Below, in pieces: positions 16,593 through 25,347 of a stretch of 38,645 nt of DNA (its first letter is position 1; every line of letters begins with the position of its first letter). A program made the position numbers and the translations under genes. The stretch covers positions 1 through 38,645 of the forward strand of contig QKGM01000004.1 in NCBI GenBank assembly GCA_003250395.1. The letters run 5' to 3'. Below the pieces are notes generated by a model, which searched no databases, was not told the origin of the DNA, and saw only the letters and a program-made list of their open reading frames with translations. The DNA comes from Bacteroidota bacterium. Lineage in GTDB: Bacteria; Bacteroidota; Bacteroidia; Bacteroidales; TTA-H9.

Positions 16593-19370
16593 TTACTTTA
16601 TTACTATTTTCACAACTGCCCGACAATCTACTGATTCAATCTTCAATAAATAAACTCCGCTAGCCACCTGATGACGTAACTCGTAATGTTTTGATCCATT
16701 CAGATCAAACCTGTTGATAACGTCTCCGCTTAAACCTATCAAGGTAGCAGTACCGGTAATCGAAACAGGGCTTTCGATGATTATTAAATTTCTCTCAGCA
16801 TAGGCTGTCAGCTTATGATCAGACTGATAATCTATACCAGTGAATACATCCATTACAATTGTATTCGAAGTTACAGTTGGTGAGGTAATACATTCAAGAG
16901 TAGAAGCCATAACAGATTTTACATTGTCGCCATCTACAGGAATATATGAATAGGTGCTTCCGCTCCCAACCGAAGTCTCGTTAACATACCATTCATATGT
17001 GGGCGAACCTCCATTGACAGAAGTAGGAACAAATTCTACGGTAGTGCCTGCTGATACCGGATTCTGGCTTGCTACGATACTGACCTCGGGAGTTACAGGC
17101 TGGTTTATTACAAGAACCACGGTATTTGAGGTTGCAGGGCTACCGGTAGCACAGTTTAAACCAGAGGTCATAACCACTGAAACCTGATCCCCGTTAGCAG
17201 CTAAATAAGTATAGCTGGGAAGTGTGGAAGTTGTAGCAACCGAGCCGTTAACTCTCCATTCATACAAAGCATCCCCTCCATTAACAGGATTTGAAGTAAC
17301 TGTAAACTGCTCTCCGTCACAACCCTCAGGTTGCTGGTCTATGGTTATTGAAGCCACCAACTCAGAACTAACCGATATTTCAATCGTATTTGAAGTCGCT
17401 GGATTACCACTCACACATTCAATATCGGAAGTCAGCACGCAATACACCTGATCTCCATCGGCAGGGACAAAGGTAAAGATAGGCTGGTTGGCTCCGGCAG
17501 CTGCACCATTTAAATACCATTCATAAGTTGGTGAACCTCCGTTGACAGGTGTTGCTGAAATAGTTACACTCTGACCTGTACAAACGCTTGTTTGACTGGC
17601 TTGAAGTGTAACACTTACAGGTAGTTGATCTTCAGCAACAATCACTGCTGAACCAATCATTGAAACTGTTCCGAGGGCATTCGTCCCTTCGATGGTATAG
17701 GTCCCCTCTAACCAATTGCCAAACGAAAGGGCTTCACCTGTTCCGGGTACATTATTGGCCATGATTACACCCGCTCTGTAGAGGGTATAGTACACCCCGA
17801 TGTCCGAATCAGCTAATCCGACCGGCAAACCAGTTCCACTCTGGCAATAACTCCCACTGCCCATAACCTGATACAAACCAGGTGTTGCTGTACACTTATA
17901 CACTTCAACTGCCGGATTATCCTGAAAGGCTCCCGGGAAATAGAGAGAACCGTTGTAGGGCATAAATGTGAATTGCATTATAATCTGTGCTGACAAGGGA
18001 TCGGGGTAAGGGGATACCTGATTGGGAGTTGCAATAGTTCCTGCTTCCGTTCCATCGGTTTGCCAAAGTTTGGTTCCATACATATCGTCAGAAGCCCTGA
18101 AATAGAGTAAATTGTTGTATTCAGCAAACCCTTCCGGGAAGTTTGACCCAGGATTAAAGTCGATACCTCCTGTAGGGCTTGGATTAATCTCTTTTACGAG
18201 CTGAATCCCTGTAGATTCAGAGAAAGAATATAGCTCGTAGTTGCCAATTCCACCACCGGCAAATGTGTTGGCTGCTATGAAGTAAAGCTTCCCGTTATAT
18301 ACTTTAAGGTTAACGGGGTCTTTAATAGCAGAGGAAACAATAAAGGTTCCTGATTCAGTTCCATCGCTGCGCCATAAATTCATATTATCGTTGTCCACAT
18401 TAGCTCTGAAATACAAAATTCCATCTAAAACAGTCAGGTAACGGGGATAACTTCCACTTCCATCTGTTCGTATATCTTTAACCAAATGGGTACCTGCATC
18501 TGTGCCATCTGTAACCCAGAGTTCTTTGCCATGAACACCATCATCTGTAGTAAAAAACATCTTTTCTCCACAAACAGTCAGGTATTGCGGTCCTTCTGTC
18601 GACGGTACGGGTGCTATATCTTTAAAAAGATGAGTTCCGGCCTCTGTTCCGTCAGTAACCCACAGCTCCTGGCCATGAGCACCCATCAGTTGTCCGCCAT
18701 CATAAGCACTGAAATACAGTAACCCGTTAAACATACAATATTCAGAAGGTTGGCTGCCCTCATCCGGACGAATATCTTTTACCATATAGGTGCCCGATTC
18801 AGTGCCATCTGAACACCATAGCTCATAGTCATGATATCCGGCTGATGTCCTGCCATCGCATGCCGCGAAGTATACCTTATTGTTGTATGTAAATAACTGA
18901 CCTGACTGACCATAATTTCCTAAACCGGACCATGTAGGATCAATATCTATTCCTATGTCTTTTACAAGGTAGGTTCCTGCTTCAGTGCCATCGGAAGCCC
19001 ACAATTCAGCACCATGTATGCCATCATTTGCAATAAAAAAAAGCTTGTTATTACACTCAGCAAAATTACCCGACCACCCGGCTTCGCTTCCAGTTAATCC
19101 GGGATATATATCTTTAAGAAGGGTAGTTCCTGCATCTGTGCCATCTGAAACCCGCATTTCCGTCCCGTTAATATCATCTTCTGCACAAAAAAACAGCTTT
19201 CCATTAGCTACAGCCATCCAATTGTATATCGAACTGCTCCCGTCTCCCAGCCATACATCCTTTAGCACCTCCACTATCTGTCCCTGAGCTATCGGAGCTG
19301 AGAGCCCGAACAAAACCAAAAACACCAAGGGCAGAAGTGAATGCCCGAATCTTTTGTAATTAGTAATCAT
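16593..19370 (-). CDS. Secreted T9SS protein with ELWxTDGTxxGTxLVKDI repeats and Ig-like domains
   Basis: A 925-aa exported protein. The signal peptide covers residues about 8-30 (LLPLVFLVLFGLS...AQGQ). Residues about 35-500 hold roughly ten repeats of about 45-55 aa with the core ELWxTDGTExGTxLVKDIxPGxxGS, each followed by a LYFxAxDG strand; this repeat is common in Bacteroidota and fits a beta-propeller. Residues about 505-840 hold Ig/PKD-like repeats with the theme NPVNGGxPTYEWYVNG...GDxVxxVMTSxLxCxSGxPATSNTI, where conserved Cys pairs may form disulfides. The last 75 residues are a T9SS sorting domain in divergent form (LTAYAERNLIIIES, VASGVYLLKI). No catalytic motif. It has its own promoter with a palindrome just upstream. 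Probably a surface structural or binding protein. Confidence 0.85.
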   Translation of the reverse strand: MITNYKRFGHSLLPLVFLVLFGLSAPIAQGQIVEVLKDVWLGDGSSSIYNWMAVANGKLFFCAEDDINGTEMRVSDGTDAGTTLLKDIYPGLTGSEAGWSGNFAECNNKLFFIANDGIHGAELWASDGTEAGTYLVKDIGIDIDPTWSGLGNYGQSGQLFTYNNKVYFAACDGRTSAGYHDYELWCSDGTESGTYMVKDIRPDEGSQPSEYCMFNGLLYFSAYDGGQLMGAHGQELWVTDGTEAGTHLFKDIAPVPSTEGPQYLTVCGEKMFFTTDDGVHGKELWVTDGTDAGTHLVKDIRTDGSGSYPRYLTVLDGILYFRANVDNDNMNLWRSDGTESGTFIVSSAIKDPVNLKVYNGKLYFIAANTFAGGGIGNYELYSFSESTGIQLVKEINPSPTGGIDFNPGSNFPEGFAEYNNLLYFRASDDMYGTKLWQTDGTEAGTIATPNQVSPYPDPLSAQIIMQFTFMPYNGSLYFPGAFQDNPAVEVYKCTATPGLYQVMGSGSYCQSGTGLPVGLADSDIGVYYTLYRAGVIMANNVPGTGEALSFGNWLEGTYTIEGTNALGTVSMIGSAVIVAEDQLPVSVTLQASQTSVCTGQSVTISATPVNGGSPTYEWYLNGAAAGANQPIFTFVPADGDQVYCVLTSDIECVSGNPATSNTIEISVSSELVASITIDQQPEGCDGEQFTVTSNPVNGGDALYEWRVNGSVATTSTLPSYTYLAANGDQVSVVMTSGLNCATGSPATSNTVVLVINQPVTPEVSIVASQNPVSAGTTVEFVPTSVNGGSPTYEWYVNETSVGSGSTYSYIPVDGDNVKSVMASTLECITSPTVTSNTIVMDVFTGIDYQSDHKLTAYAERNLIIIESPVSITGTATLIGLSGDVINRFDLNGSKHYELRHQVASGVYLLKIESVDCRAVVKIVIK

Positions 19371-19415
19371 TTCATTTAAGTTTATTCGTCAAAAGGGTTT
19401 GATAATTAATGATTG

Positions 19416-19445
19416 CAAAAGTATAGACACACAGCAAGGTATCAA
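19416..19445 (-). promoter_or_regulatory. Promoter for the ELWxTDGT-repeat gene
   Basis: Minus strand TACTTTTG (19416-19423) with TTG (19443-19445) at a 19-nt spacing, the full Bacteroidota consensus; it implies a leader of about 40 nt. Confidence 0.7.
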
Positions 19446-19710
19446 TCCGTGCCGGTGCGCATTTTGACTTTAATTATCTATCAGTGCCAGCACTGATTAC
19501 AACAAAGAACATGCAAAAGAACACGCCATATGAACCACTAATGACAAAATCGATATCATTTATATACATTTACTATACAGACATTTACACTTACACATTC
19601 AATTATGGATTTGAATTTCCTATCATCTGAAGCCGCGGTCGGGAATTCCAGGAAAAAGATAAGGTATATAGACCAACCAATCTGGTAAAAATCGGGGATA
19701 TTAAATAATT
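19446..19710. other. Divergent intergenic region with an 18-bp palindrome
   Basis: ATCAGTGCCAGCACTGAT (19480-19497) is a near-perfect palindrome, broken only by the central CA, 35 nt upstream of the -33 box of the minus-strand gene. A related GTGCCGGTGC lies at 19449-19458. No gene is seen here. Confidence 0.5.
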
Positions 19711-19718
19711 TAACTTTG
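19711..19718 (+). promoter_or_regulatory. -7 element upstream of the kinase/regulator operon
   Basis: TAACTTTG matches TAnnTTTG, 30 nt before the small frame at 19749 and 264 nt before the kinase ATG. No clear -33 element. Confidence 0.4.
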
Positions 19719-19748
19719 TCCTTACAATTATAGCGATGTAATCCTTTT

Positions 19749-19970
19749 ATGAAGAAGAGCTCAGACCTATTGTTCTATACCCGGTTACAATACTGCAAAT
19801 CAACAACTGATGTTGTGCTTCCCTGGCAAGGTGAAACATCTGGCAACAGTACAACACTTACCACTTCGTTTGAAAGAGATACGTTTTCTAATGTACATAA
19901 ACAGCCTTCATACTTAATTCTCACCCTTTACATGAACCGATTAAACCTGATAGATTCATGTGTAATATGA
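19749..19970 (+). CDS. Possible small leader ORF before the histidine kinase
   Basis: A 73-aa frame that starts about 30 nt after a -7 box and ends 12 nt before the kinase ATG, so it would be the first gene of the operon. It has no signal peptide or helix of membrane length and no motif I know. The position favours translation; the composition does not. It may only be untranslated leader. Confidence 0.25.
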   Translation: MKKSSDLLFYTRLQYCKSTTDVVLPWQGETSGNSTTLTTSFERDTFSNVHKQPSYLILTLYMNRLNLIDSCVI

Positions 19971-19982
19971 AACTTATTCTCA

Positions 19983-21962
19983 ATGTTTAGAACTTCATAC
20001 AGGCTCTTTTCGAAATACCGTGAATACATTCTGATTCTCACGATAGTTTTTAGTCTCGCCTTGGTTATGAGGGTTATTCTCAATCATTTGGATACCCCTG
20101 CTGCTATTAACCCTGCTGAGTATCAAAATACGACAGTAATGGATAATCACATGGATTCTATTCTAAGTGTTGGCCGCAGGTTATTTTATATTAATACAGA
20201 CAGCTCCAGAAAACTTGTGTTAAAATGTATGGCGACTTTACCAGAAGGGTCTCCCCAGATTAGAATGAAACTTTTAAACTTCATCGGAGCAACATATCAG
20301 GTTCAGGATAACTACGAGCAGGCCTTAAACTATTTTTACAGGGCGTTGCAATTGTCGCCTTCTCTGTCCGACAGCAGTTTAATGGTTACAATTTATAATA
20401 ATATCGGCGATCTGAACCAACGTACAGGTAATTATAAAGCAGCTATTGGTTTTCTGCTTAAAGCACTTCGCCTGGACAATAATCAGGATCTATCGGTTAG
20501 CATTTTAAATAATATTGGTACCGTTTATCTCAGCCTCGAAGAATATGAAAAGGGTGAGGAGTATCTGAGAAAAGCTTACAGTATTTGTCTTGCTCAGAAA
20601 GATAGTGTAGCTCTGTCAACGATTCTCAACAACCTAAGTACAGTTTTTATAACGCGAAAAGAATCTGATTCGGCAATTAAATACCTCAGCCTTTCTAATA
20701 CTATTGCTTTAAATACCAAAAATTTACTCGCCTATTGTCTGGTTTGTAACGCCTATGGCGACTTGTATTTTTCTATTGATGACGCTGAGAGGGCTATTAC
20801 TAATTATGAAAAGGCAAGAAAAACTGCTATGGAAATAAACGATCCGTACCGCGAAGCATACGCTGTAATGGGTCTCGCCCGTATAATGCTCAGAAAAGTA
20901 GAGCCCGATAAAGCTTTGTTGTATGCTTTTGCTGCCCAGGCAGTGGCTAACCGTTTAAAAAATGAGGTATTACTCTATGAATGTAACCGGCTGTTTTCGG
21001 AAATTTATGAGCAAAATGGCAATTTTGCTCTCAGCCTCGCTTATTTTAAGGAGTATATCCTGTTAAAAGACCAGCACGTAAACCAAAGTTCACTGCGTCA
21101 GGTTTACAATCAGGAGATTACTATGCTTAATGAGGATAACCGGGTTAAACAACTTGAAATTGACAGAAAGAGCTTGATAATAAGCAGGAAAAACCTGCTC
21201 AGCTTTACAATTTCAATAATATTTATCCTTAGCCTTTTGGGCATTTTTTTCCTGTTCCGTAATTATAAGTACCGGCAAGCCGGAAAACTACATAACATAA
21301 TTATCAGCCTGAACGAGAAAAAGTCAAGAGCTTCAAGTGAGGCAGAACTGCTTGAAAGAAAACGAATAGGCCGCGACCTGCATGATGGCCTGGGACAAAT
21401 ACTTTCTGTTACAAGGCTAAATATCAGTGCAATCAACCAACGCAACGACATGTCAAAGGAACGTCAGGCAGAATTGATTGAAGCCGCTATCAGCAGTATT
21501 GATAACGCGTTCGAGGAACTTCGTCAGATTTCTCATAACCTTGCTCCTTCAGTACTGACCCAAATAGGACTTGAAGGTGCTATCATTGAACTGGTAGCAC
21601 GTGTAAATAAAAGCATGAAAATTAAAGCTGAATTTGAATCTTATGGAATTAAGGACAACCTCGACCAGTTAATCCAGAATACCTTATACAGGGCAGTTCA
21701 GGAACTTGTTAATAACGTGATTAAGCATGCCGGCGCTCAACATGTAGCTATTCAGTTGGTACAGAGCGATCATGATATTAACCTGATGGTAGAAGATGAC
21801 GGAAACGGATTCGATCTGAATAGCAACCTTTCAGAATTAACAAGCGGCGGTATTAACAACCTTAAATCGAGAGTTGAGAACTTCCATGGAACACTCTTTA
21901 TTGATAGTACGCCGAAAAGAGGTACCATTGTTACTGTAACAATTCCTTTAACCAACACGTGA
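19983..21962 (+). CDS. TPR-containing sensor histidine kinase (HisKA_3 type)
   Basis: A 659-aa inner-membrane kinase. A first membrane helix lies at about 14-33, a periplasmic part with about six tetratricopeptide repeats at 90-365, a short coiled coil, and a second helix at about 406-425. The cytoplasmic part has the HisKA_3 phospho-acceptor H467 (RIGRDLHDGLGQ) and an HATPase_c domain with N577/N578 (ELVNNVIKHA), DDGNGF (605-610) and a SGGINNLKSR segment. This is the NarL/LuxR-partner type of kinase. Its stop codon overlaps the regulator ATG by one base, so the two form a cognate, translationally coupled pair. The TPR domain probably senses a protein or peptide; the signal is unknown. Confidence 0.9.
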   Translation: MFRTSYRLFSKYREYILILTIVFSLALVMRVILNHLDTPAAINPAEYQNTTVMDNHMDSILSVGRRLFYINTDSSRKLVLKCMATLPEGSPQIRMKLLNFIGATYQVQDNYEQALNYFYRALQLSPSLSDSSLMVTIYNNIGDLNQRTGNYKAAIGFLLKALRLDNNQDLSVSILNNIGTVYLSLEEYEKGEEYLRKAYSICLAQKDSVALSTILNNLSTVFITRKESDSAIKYLSLSNTIALNTKNLLAYCLVCNAYGDLYFSIDDAERAITNYEKARKTAMEINDPYREAYAVMGLARIMLRKVEPDKALLYAFAAQAVANRLKNEVLLYECNRLFSEIYEQNGNFALSLAYFKEYILLKDQHVNQSSLRQVYNQEITMLNEDNRVKQLEIDRKSLIISRKNLLSFTISIIFILSLLGIFFLFRNYKYRQAGKLHNIIISLNEKKSRASSEAELLERKRIGRDLHDGLGQILSVTRLNISAINQRNDMSKERQAELIEAAISSIDNAFEELRQISHNLAPSVLTQIGLEGAIIELVARVNKSMKIKAEFESYGIKDNLDQLIQNTLYRAVQELVNNVIKHAGAQHVAIQLVQSDHDINLMVEDDGNGFDLNSNLSELTSGGINNLKSRVENFHGTLFIDSTPKRGTIVTVTIPLTNT

Positions 21963-22615
21963 TGGAAAATAAGATTAGTGTTATGATAATTGATGACCAT
22001 CAATTGATTATTGACGGAATCAGATCACTTCTCCAGGATGAACCTGACCTGGTGTTCGCCGGAGGTGCCAACAGCCTGCATCAGGCTCTTGAAATTATTG
22101 AAAAAAATGTAGTAGATGTTGCCTTGGTTGACATCAGCATGCCCGAGGTCTCAGGAATTGAAATCACAAAGAAAATTAAAGAGATCAGATCATCCATAAG
22201 TATAATCGCCCTGACGATGTATGAAGATATCCAGATGATTACACAGATGATAGAAGCCGGCGCCTCGGGTTACATTTTTAAACGAACAAGTATGAAAGAA
22301 GTAATAGAAGCTATCAGAACGGCTGCCCGTGGCGAAAAATACCTCAGCAACGCTGTTCAGGCTATCTTAATGGAAAGTATCAAGCTCAGGCATGAAAAAC
22401 CCGAGTCTTTTGTCAGTCCGAAAGCAAAACTATCAGGTCGTGAATTAGAAATACTCAACCTGCTTGCCCAGGAAATGAGCAATGAAGAAATTGCCGGGAA
22501 ACTATTCATTAGTGAGAGGACTGTCGAAACGCACCGGAGGAATATTTTCACCAAAACACAGACAAAATCTGTTGTGGGTCTTATAAAATTCGCGATGAAA
22601 GAAGGGCTGATATAA
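21962..22615 (+). CDS. LuxR/NarL-family response regulator
   Basis: A 217-aa DNA-binding regulator phosphorylated by the kinase upstream. The receiver domain (3-120) has D11/D12, the phospho-acceptor D57 (VALVDISMPE), T85 and K107. The output domain (about 155-217) is a LuxR helix-turn-helix: LSGRELEILNLLAQEMSN, EEIAGKLFISERTVETHRRN. ATG at 21962 is chosen over the GTG one codon earlier because it overlaps the kinase stop. Target genes are not evident. Confidence 0.93.
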   Translation: MENKISVMIIDDHQLIIDGIRSLLQDEPDLVFAGGANSLHQALEIIEKNVVDVALVDISMPEVSGIEITKKIKEIRSSISIIALTMYEDIQMITQMIEAGASGYIFKRTSMKEVIEAIRTAARGEKYLSNAVQAILMESIKLRHEKPESFVSPKAKLSGRELEILNLLAQEMSNEEIAGKLFISERTVETHRRNIFTKTQTKSVVGLIKFAMKEGLI

Positions 22616-22628
22616 AACCTGACAGGGT

Positions 22629-22648
22629 GATCAGGGTGTCACCTGATC
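22629..22648 (+). other. Hairpin after the response regulator
   Basis: GATCAGG (22629-22635) and CCTGATC (22642-22648) form a 7-bp stem 13 nt past the stop. No T run follows, so a terminator role is doubtful. The rest of the gap to 22904 shows no gene. Confidence 0.35.
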
Positions 22649-22904
22649 GACCACCTTACATGGTAATTCAGATTACTGATAATGTAACCTTCACAAATAA
22701 CAGGCTAAAGGCAGGGGTTAATAAATTGAGACTTTACTGCCTTAACGGGTAACAGATCAAACAGTTCGCTTCTGTTTTATCCTATCCTGAAAAACTGCCA
22801 ATACCTTACCAAATTGAATAAAACCAACAAACCTTAATAAATGGTTGACAATTTACTTTGCTCCGGATGCAATTCAAATTTTATATTTTTATCTGGTATC
22901 AAGC

Positions 22905-23669
22905 CTACCTTACAACAACTTTACCGCAATAGAGCAAGTCTGACTCACCGTTAAATAGTTTCCAGTAATATAACCCGCCCCGAAACTCTGGGACTATGAT
23001 CGAGTTTTTATTTGTTGACACCTGCATAACCGACTCACCTTTATTGTTATACCATACCACGGTAAGTTGAATACGATCAATATTTCTCCATCTCAAATGT
23101 GCAGTATCAGACCGTACCTCCAGTTTATTGGGAGAATACACTTCAATAAATCCATCAGACCGCTCTCCTGTCAGTGAACGTTGACTAAGTTTTTCCAATT
23201 GTTGGTCAGGAGTATAGGAAGCAATTAAACCTTCAGATTCAGGTAAAGGACGGGTATTAATTATCAGGCTGTCGTTGTCTGAGTCCTGCCCGGATATTTC
23301 GGGTAATGAATGAGCTACCGTCTGACTATCGGTTATGGCTGTCATGCCAAAAGAAGTCTGATCAGGACTATATACGGTCTGATCCGAGGGTCGCTGCATT
23401 ACAAATTTCCCAACTATAAAAAGCGTTACAACAGCTGCTGCTGCCCCCCATCTTACCCATACCGGGAAAAGAGGTCTGGCCTTCCTTTCAGCATTCACCT
23501 CAGGCAGACTGATAAGATCAGAAACGGCTAAAACCTCTGAAGCACATTTGTCGCAAATACGAAGATGCTCCCTGATTTCTTCAGGCAAACTTTCAAGCCC
23601 GTGGTCACGAATAGCCTCAGCACATTCGGCAACCTGCATCTCAGATAAACATGTTGACATTTCCTTCAT
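22905..23669 (-). CDS. Membrane-anchored zf-HC2 anti-sigma factor
   Basis: A 254-aa single-pass protein. The cytoplasmic part (1-72) has the zinc-binding anti-sigma motif HLRICDKC (H35, C39, C42; C16 may be a further ligand). One membrane helix lies at about 73-91. The periplasmic part of about 160 residues is a flexible stretch (93-180, rich in Asp, Ser, Pro) ending in a beta-sandwich (TAHLRWRNIDRIQLTVVWYNN, GLYYWKLFN, LLYCGKVVV). Its ATG overlaps the sigma-factor stop by 4 bases (ATGA), as in coupled sigma/anti-sigma pairs. It should hold the sigma factor at the membrane until a signal, probably proteolysis of the periplasmic or membrane part, releases it. Confidence 0.8.
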   Translation of the reverse strand: MKEMSTCLSEMQVAECAEAIRDHGLESLPEEIREHLRICDKCASEVLAVSDLISLPEVNAERKARPLFPVWVRWGAAAAVVTLFIVGKFVMQRPSDQTVYSPDQTSFGMTAITDSQTVAHSLPEISGQDSDNDSLIINTRPLPESEGLIASYTPDQQLEKLSQRSLTGERSDGFIEVYSPNKLEVRSDTAHLRWRNIDRIQLTVVWYNNKGESVMQVSTNKNSIIVPEFRGGLYYWKLFNGESDLLYCGKVVVR

Positions 23670-24604
23670 CTTTTTGCCTTATCATTTTTAGTCAAAATAC
23701 CGGATCTATCCATCTTTGTTGCATGTGGTAACCTTTCAAACAGTAACACCAATGTTTCACGTGTATGAAGTACCGATGCATCCTCGTTCAATTTAGCCAG
23801 AAGTCCTTCCATCTGCTTATTAAACCACATCCTTACAGCATCTGGTCTGATCTTCTTTTTTTCTACATTATTTATCACCGCAGCCATAACAGCATAGCGA
23901 TCTCCCTTTGTTGTCTGCCCTCCTGACTGTAATTGATTCAGTATTCCGGCCTCATAACTACCTGTCCAGCAGTACACATCCTCAGGACTAATCACCATCT
24001 GGTAAAAGTAACGAGCCAACAACACCAATTTGGCTCCTTCAATGCCAGCCCGTTTAATCAATCCAAACAAAAGAGCCACCTCACTGGCGATAAAAGTTTC
24101 AATTTCTGCCTGATGATACCCCTTGTCTTCATTGGAAAGGCAGTCTTCATTATCACCAACAGCATACCAGTGGCGGCTTTCACTACGTATTACCTCGCAG
24201 CACATCCTGTTAAAAACTGCCGTGAGATATGTCGTAAGCGAAGCATTGCCTACGAAAGATTTCAGAATCTGATCCTGTTTCTTCAGGTATTTTTCAAGCA
24301 CAGCCGATGTCACATCCTCCGAGTCACGCGGGGGTATAACTCCTCGTGCAACATATCGACCTGTAACCTTACGGGCAAGTTCGATTACCTGTTCAACATT
24401 CAAAGAGTCTGCTAATTGGTTGCTATTTTGTTCCAATTCTGAAAAGTTTCTGCAAAAAAAAAGCTTTTTTCCGGCATTTCCACTATCACGGCGTCCCCGA
24501 CCCCTACCAGCTATGTGATCGATTAACTCGTTTCTAACACCTCTAATCTGTCTTTTGCCAAAATTCCCGGAAAGAATTCGTTGCCAAAACAAATTACATA
24601 TCAC
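23666..24604 (-). CDS. Divergent ECF-type RNA polymerase sigma factor
   Basis: A 312-aa frame from GTG at 24604; an in-frame stop lies shortly upstream. Residues 70-146 match sigma region 2 (IPPRDSEDVTSAVLEKYL, then VGNASLTTYLTAVFNRMCCEVIRSESR). Residues about 185-272 look like a divergent region 4, with a recognition-helix-like IRPDAVRMWFNKQMEGLLAKL. The two are separated by a longer linker than usual, and about 40 residues follow region 4. The first 65 residues are basic and unlike a sigma factor; a later start (TTG at codon 69) is possible. It overlaps the anti-sigma gene and is divergent from the TPR-CHAT gene. It probably directs polymerase to a small regulon that may include its neighbours. 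Confidence 0.7.
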   Translation of the reverse strand: MICNLFWQRILSGNFGKRQIRGVRNELIDHIAGRGRGRRDSGNAGKKLFFCRNFSELEQNSNQLADSLNVEQVIELARKVTGRYVARGVIPPRDSEDVTSAVLEKYLKKQDQILKSFVGNASLTTYLTAVFNRMCCEVIRSESRHWYAVGDNEDCLSNEDKGYHQAEIETFIASEVALLFGLIKRAGIEGAKLVLLARYFYQMVISPEDVYCWTGSYEAGILNQLQSGGQTTKGDRYAVMAAVINNVEKKKIRPDAVRMWFNKQMEGLLAKLNEDASVLHTRETLVLLFERLPHATKMDRSGILTKNDKAKR

Positions 24605-25219
24605 GCAACAACGAATTGCATATTAAATATTTAACACTAAATCACCTCATGTGGAACCGGCCTCCCATCAAATTCCTTTTCTTCAGATTTATTATATCAT
24701 TAAAACCAAAATCAGTTTTCATCCGGTCTCCCTTCGATATTGATTCGAATAAAAACGAAAGCACTACGAAGCTGCTTCGAAGCTACTTCGAAGGAACACT
24801 ATATCTGACCCCTGTAAATCAATAAATTGATAGTTTGTGGTTTGTGGTAGAATAGTGTGGTTTTTTGGAGTATTTTGACACCATTCTCCCTCAATTACAC
24901 CGATTAATTTCTTACAAAACAGGAAGCATCTGCAAATGAATAGCCCGGGCGAGCTTAGATTACTCGACATCTTCAGTAAAAATTGATAGCTCCGTAAAAT
25001 ATTAGGACTCAAAACTTCCGCAAAAATTTGCAGATGAAGACATTGAAACCATTTTCAATTATCCGGGGCGAGTCACATTACTAAAAACAATCGGGTTAAC
25101 AGAAATAACCTGATCAGGCCTCACTATTTAACTGAATACCATTTCATTATCTGCTAGTTACAATACATTACGGACGATAGTTTTCTCCTGCTTTAAGCTC
25201 ATTTCCCGAATAGCATCCC
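24605..25219. other. Long regulatory region between the sigma factor and the TPR-CHAT gene
   Basis: No convincing gene. It holds TTCGAA at 24744, 24776 and 24787, an 11-bp tandem repeat (24764-24796), and two imperfectly similar segments (24928-24972 and 25028-25083) sharing TGCARATGAA and GGCGAG-N4/5-ATTACT. Confidence 0.5.
24764..24796. repeat. 11-bp tandem repeat with TTCGAA palindromes
   Basis: Three units in line: CTACGAAGCTG (24764), CTTCGAAGCTA (24775) and CTTCGAAGGAA (24786). The last two contain the palindrome CTTCGAAG exactly 11 bp apart, so two bound proteins would sit on the same helix face. Confidence 0.75.
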
Positions 25220-25250
25220 TTCGAAAGGAGTCTTATATTTTGTACTTTTG
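25220..25250 (+). promoter_or_regulatory. Promoter of the TPR-CHAT gene, with TTCGAA at the -33 position
   Basis: TACTTTTG (25243-25250) matches the -7 box. Instead of TTG, the palindrome TTCGAA (25220-25225) lies 17 nt upstream. Leader of about 90 nt to the ATG at 25348. Confidence 0.45.
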
Positions 25251-25347
25251 CAGCCTATGGCTGTTTGTTGTCCGGAAAGTCAAAAACCGATTATTCACTG
25301 CGGCCCCATCTAATGACGCCTCTTCTGAGGGATCAACGACCAGAAAC

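Noticed and set aside
23933..24415. 160-aa plus-strand frame opposite the sigma gene
   Set aside because: The minus frame contains clear sigma region 2 motifs; the plus frame shows none.
24616..25012. Short frames (69 aa plus, 82 aa minus) between sigma and CHAT genes
   Set aside because: They span the 11-bp repeat, have poor composition and no start signals; treated as regulatory DNA.
24605..25347. Insertion sequence or integron attachment site
   Set aside because: No terminal inverted repeats with target duplication and no transposase or integrase fragment were found.
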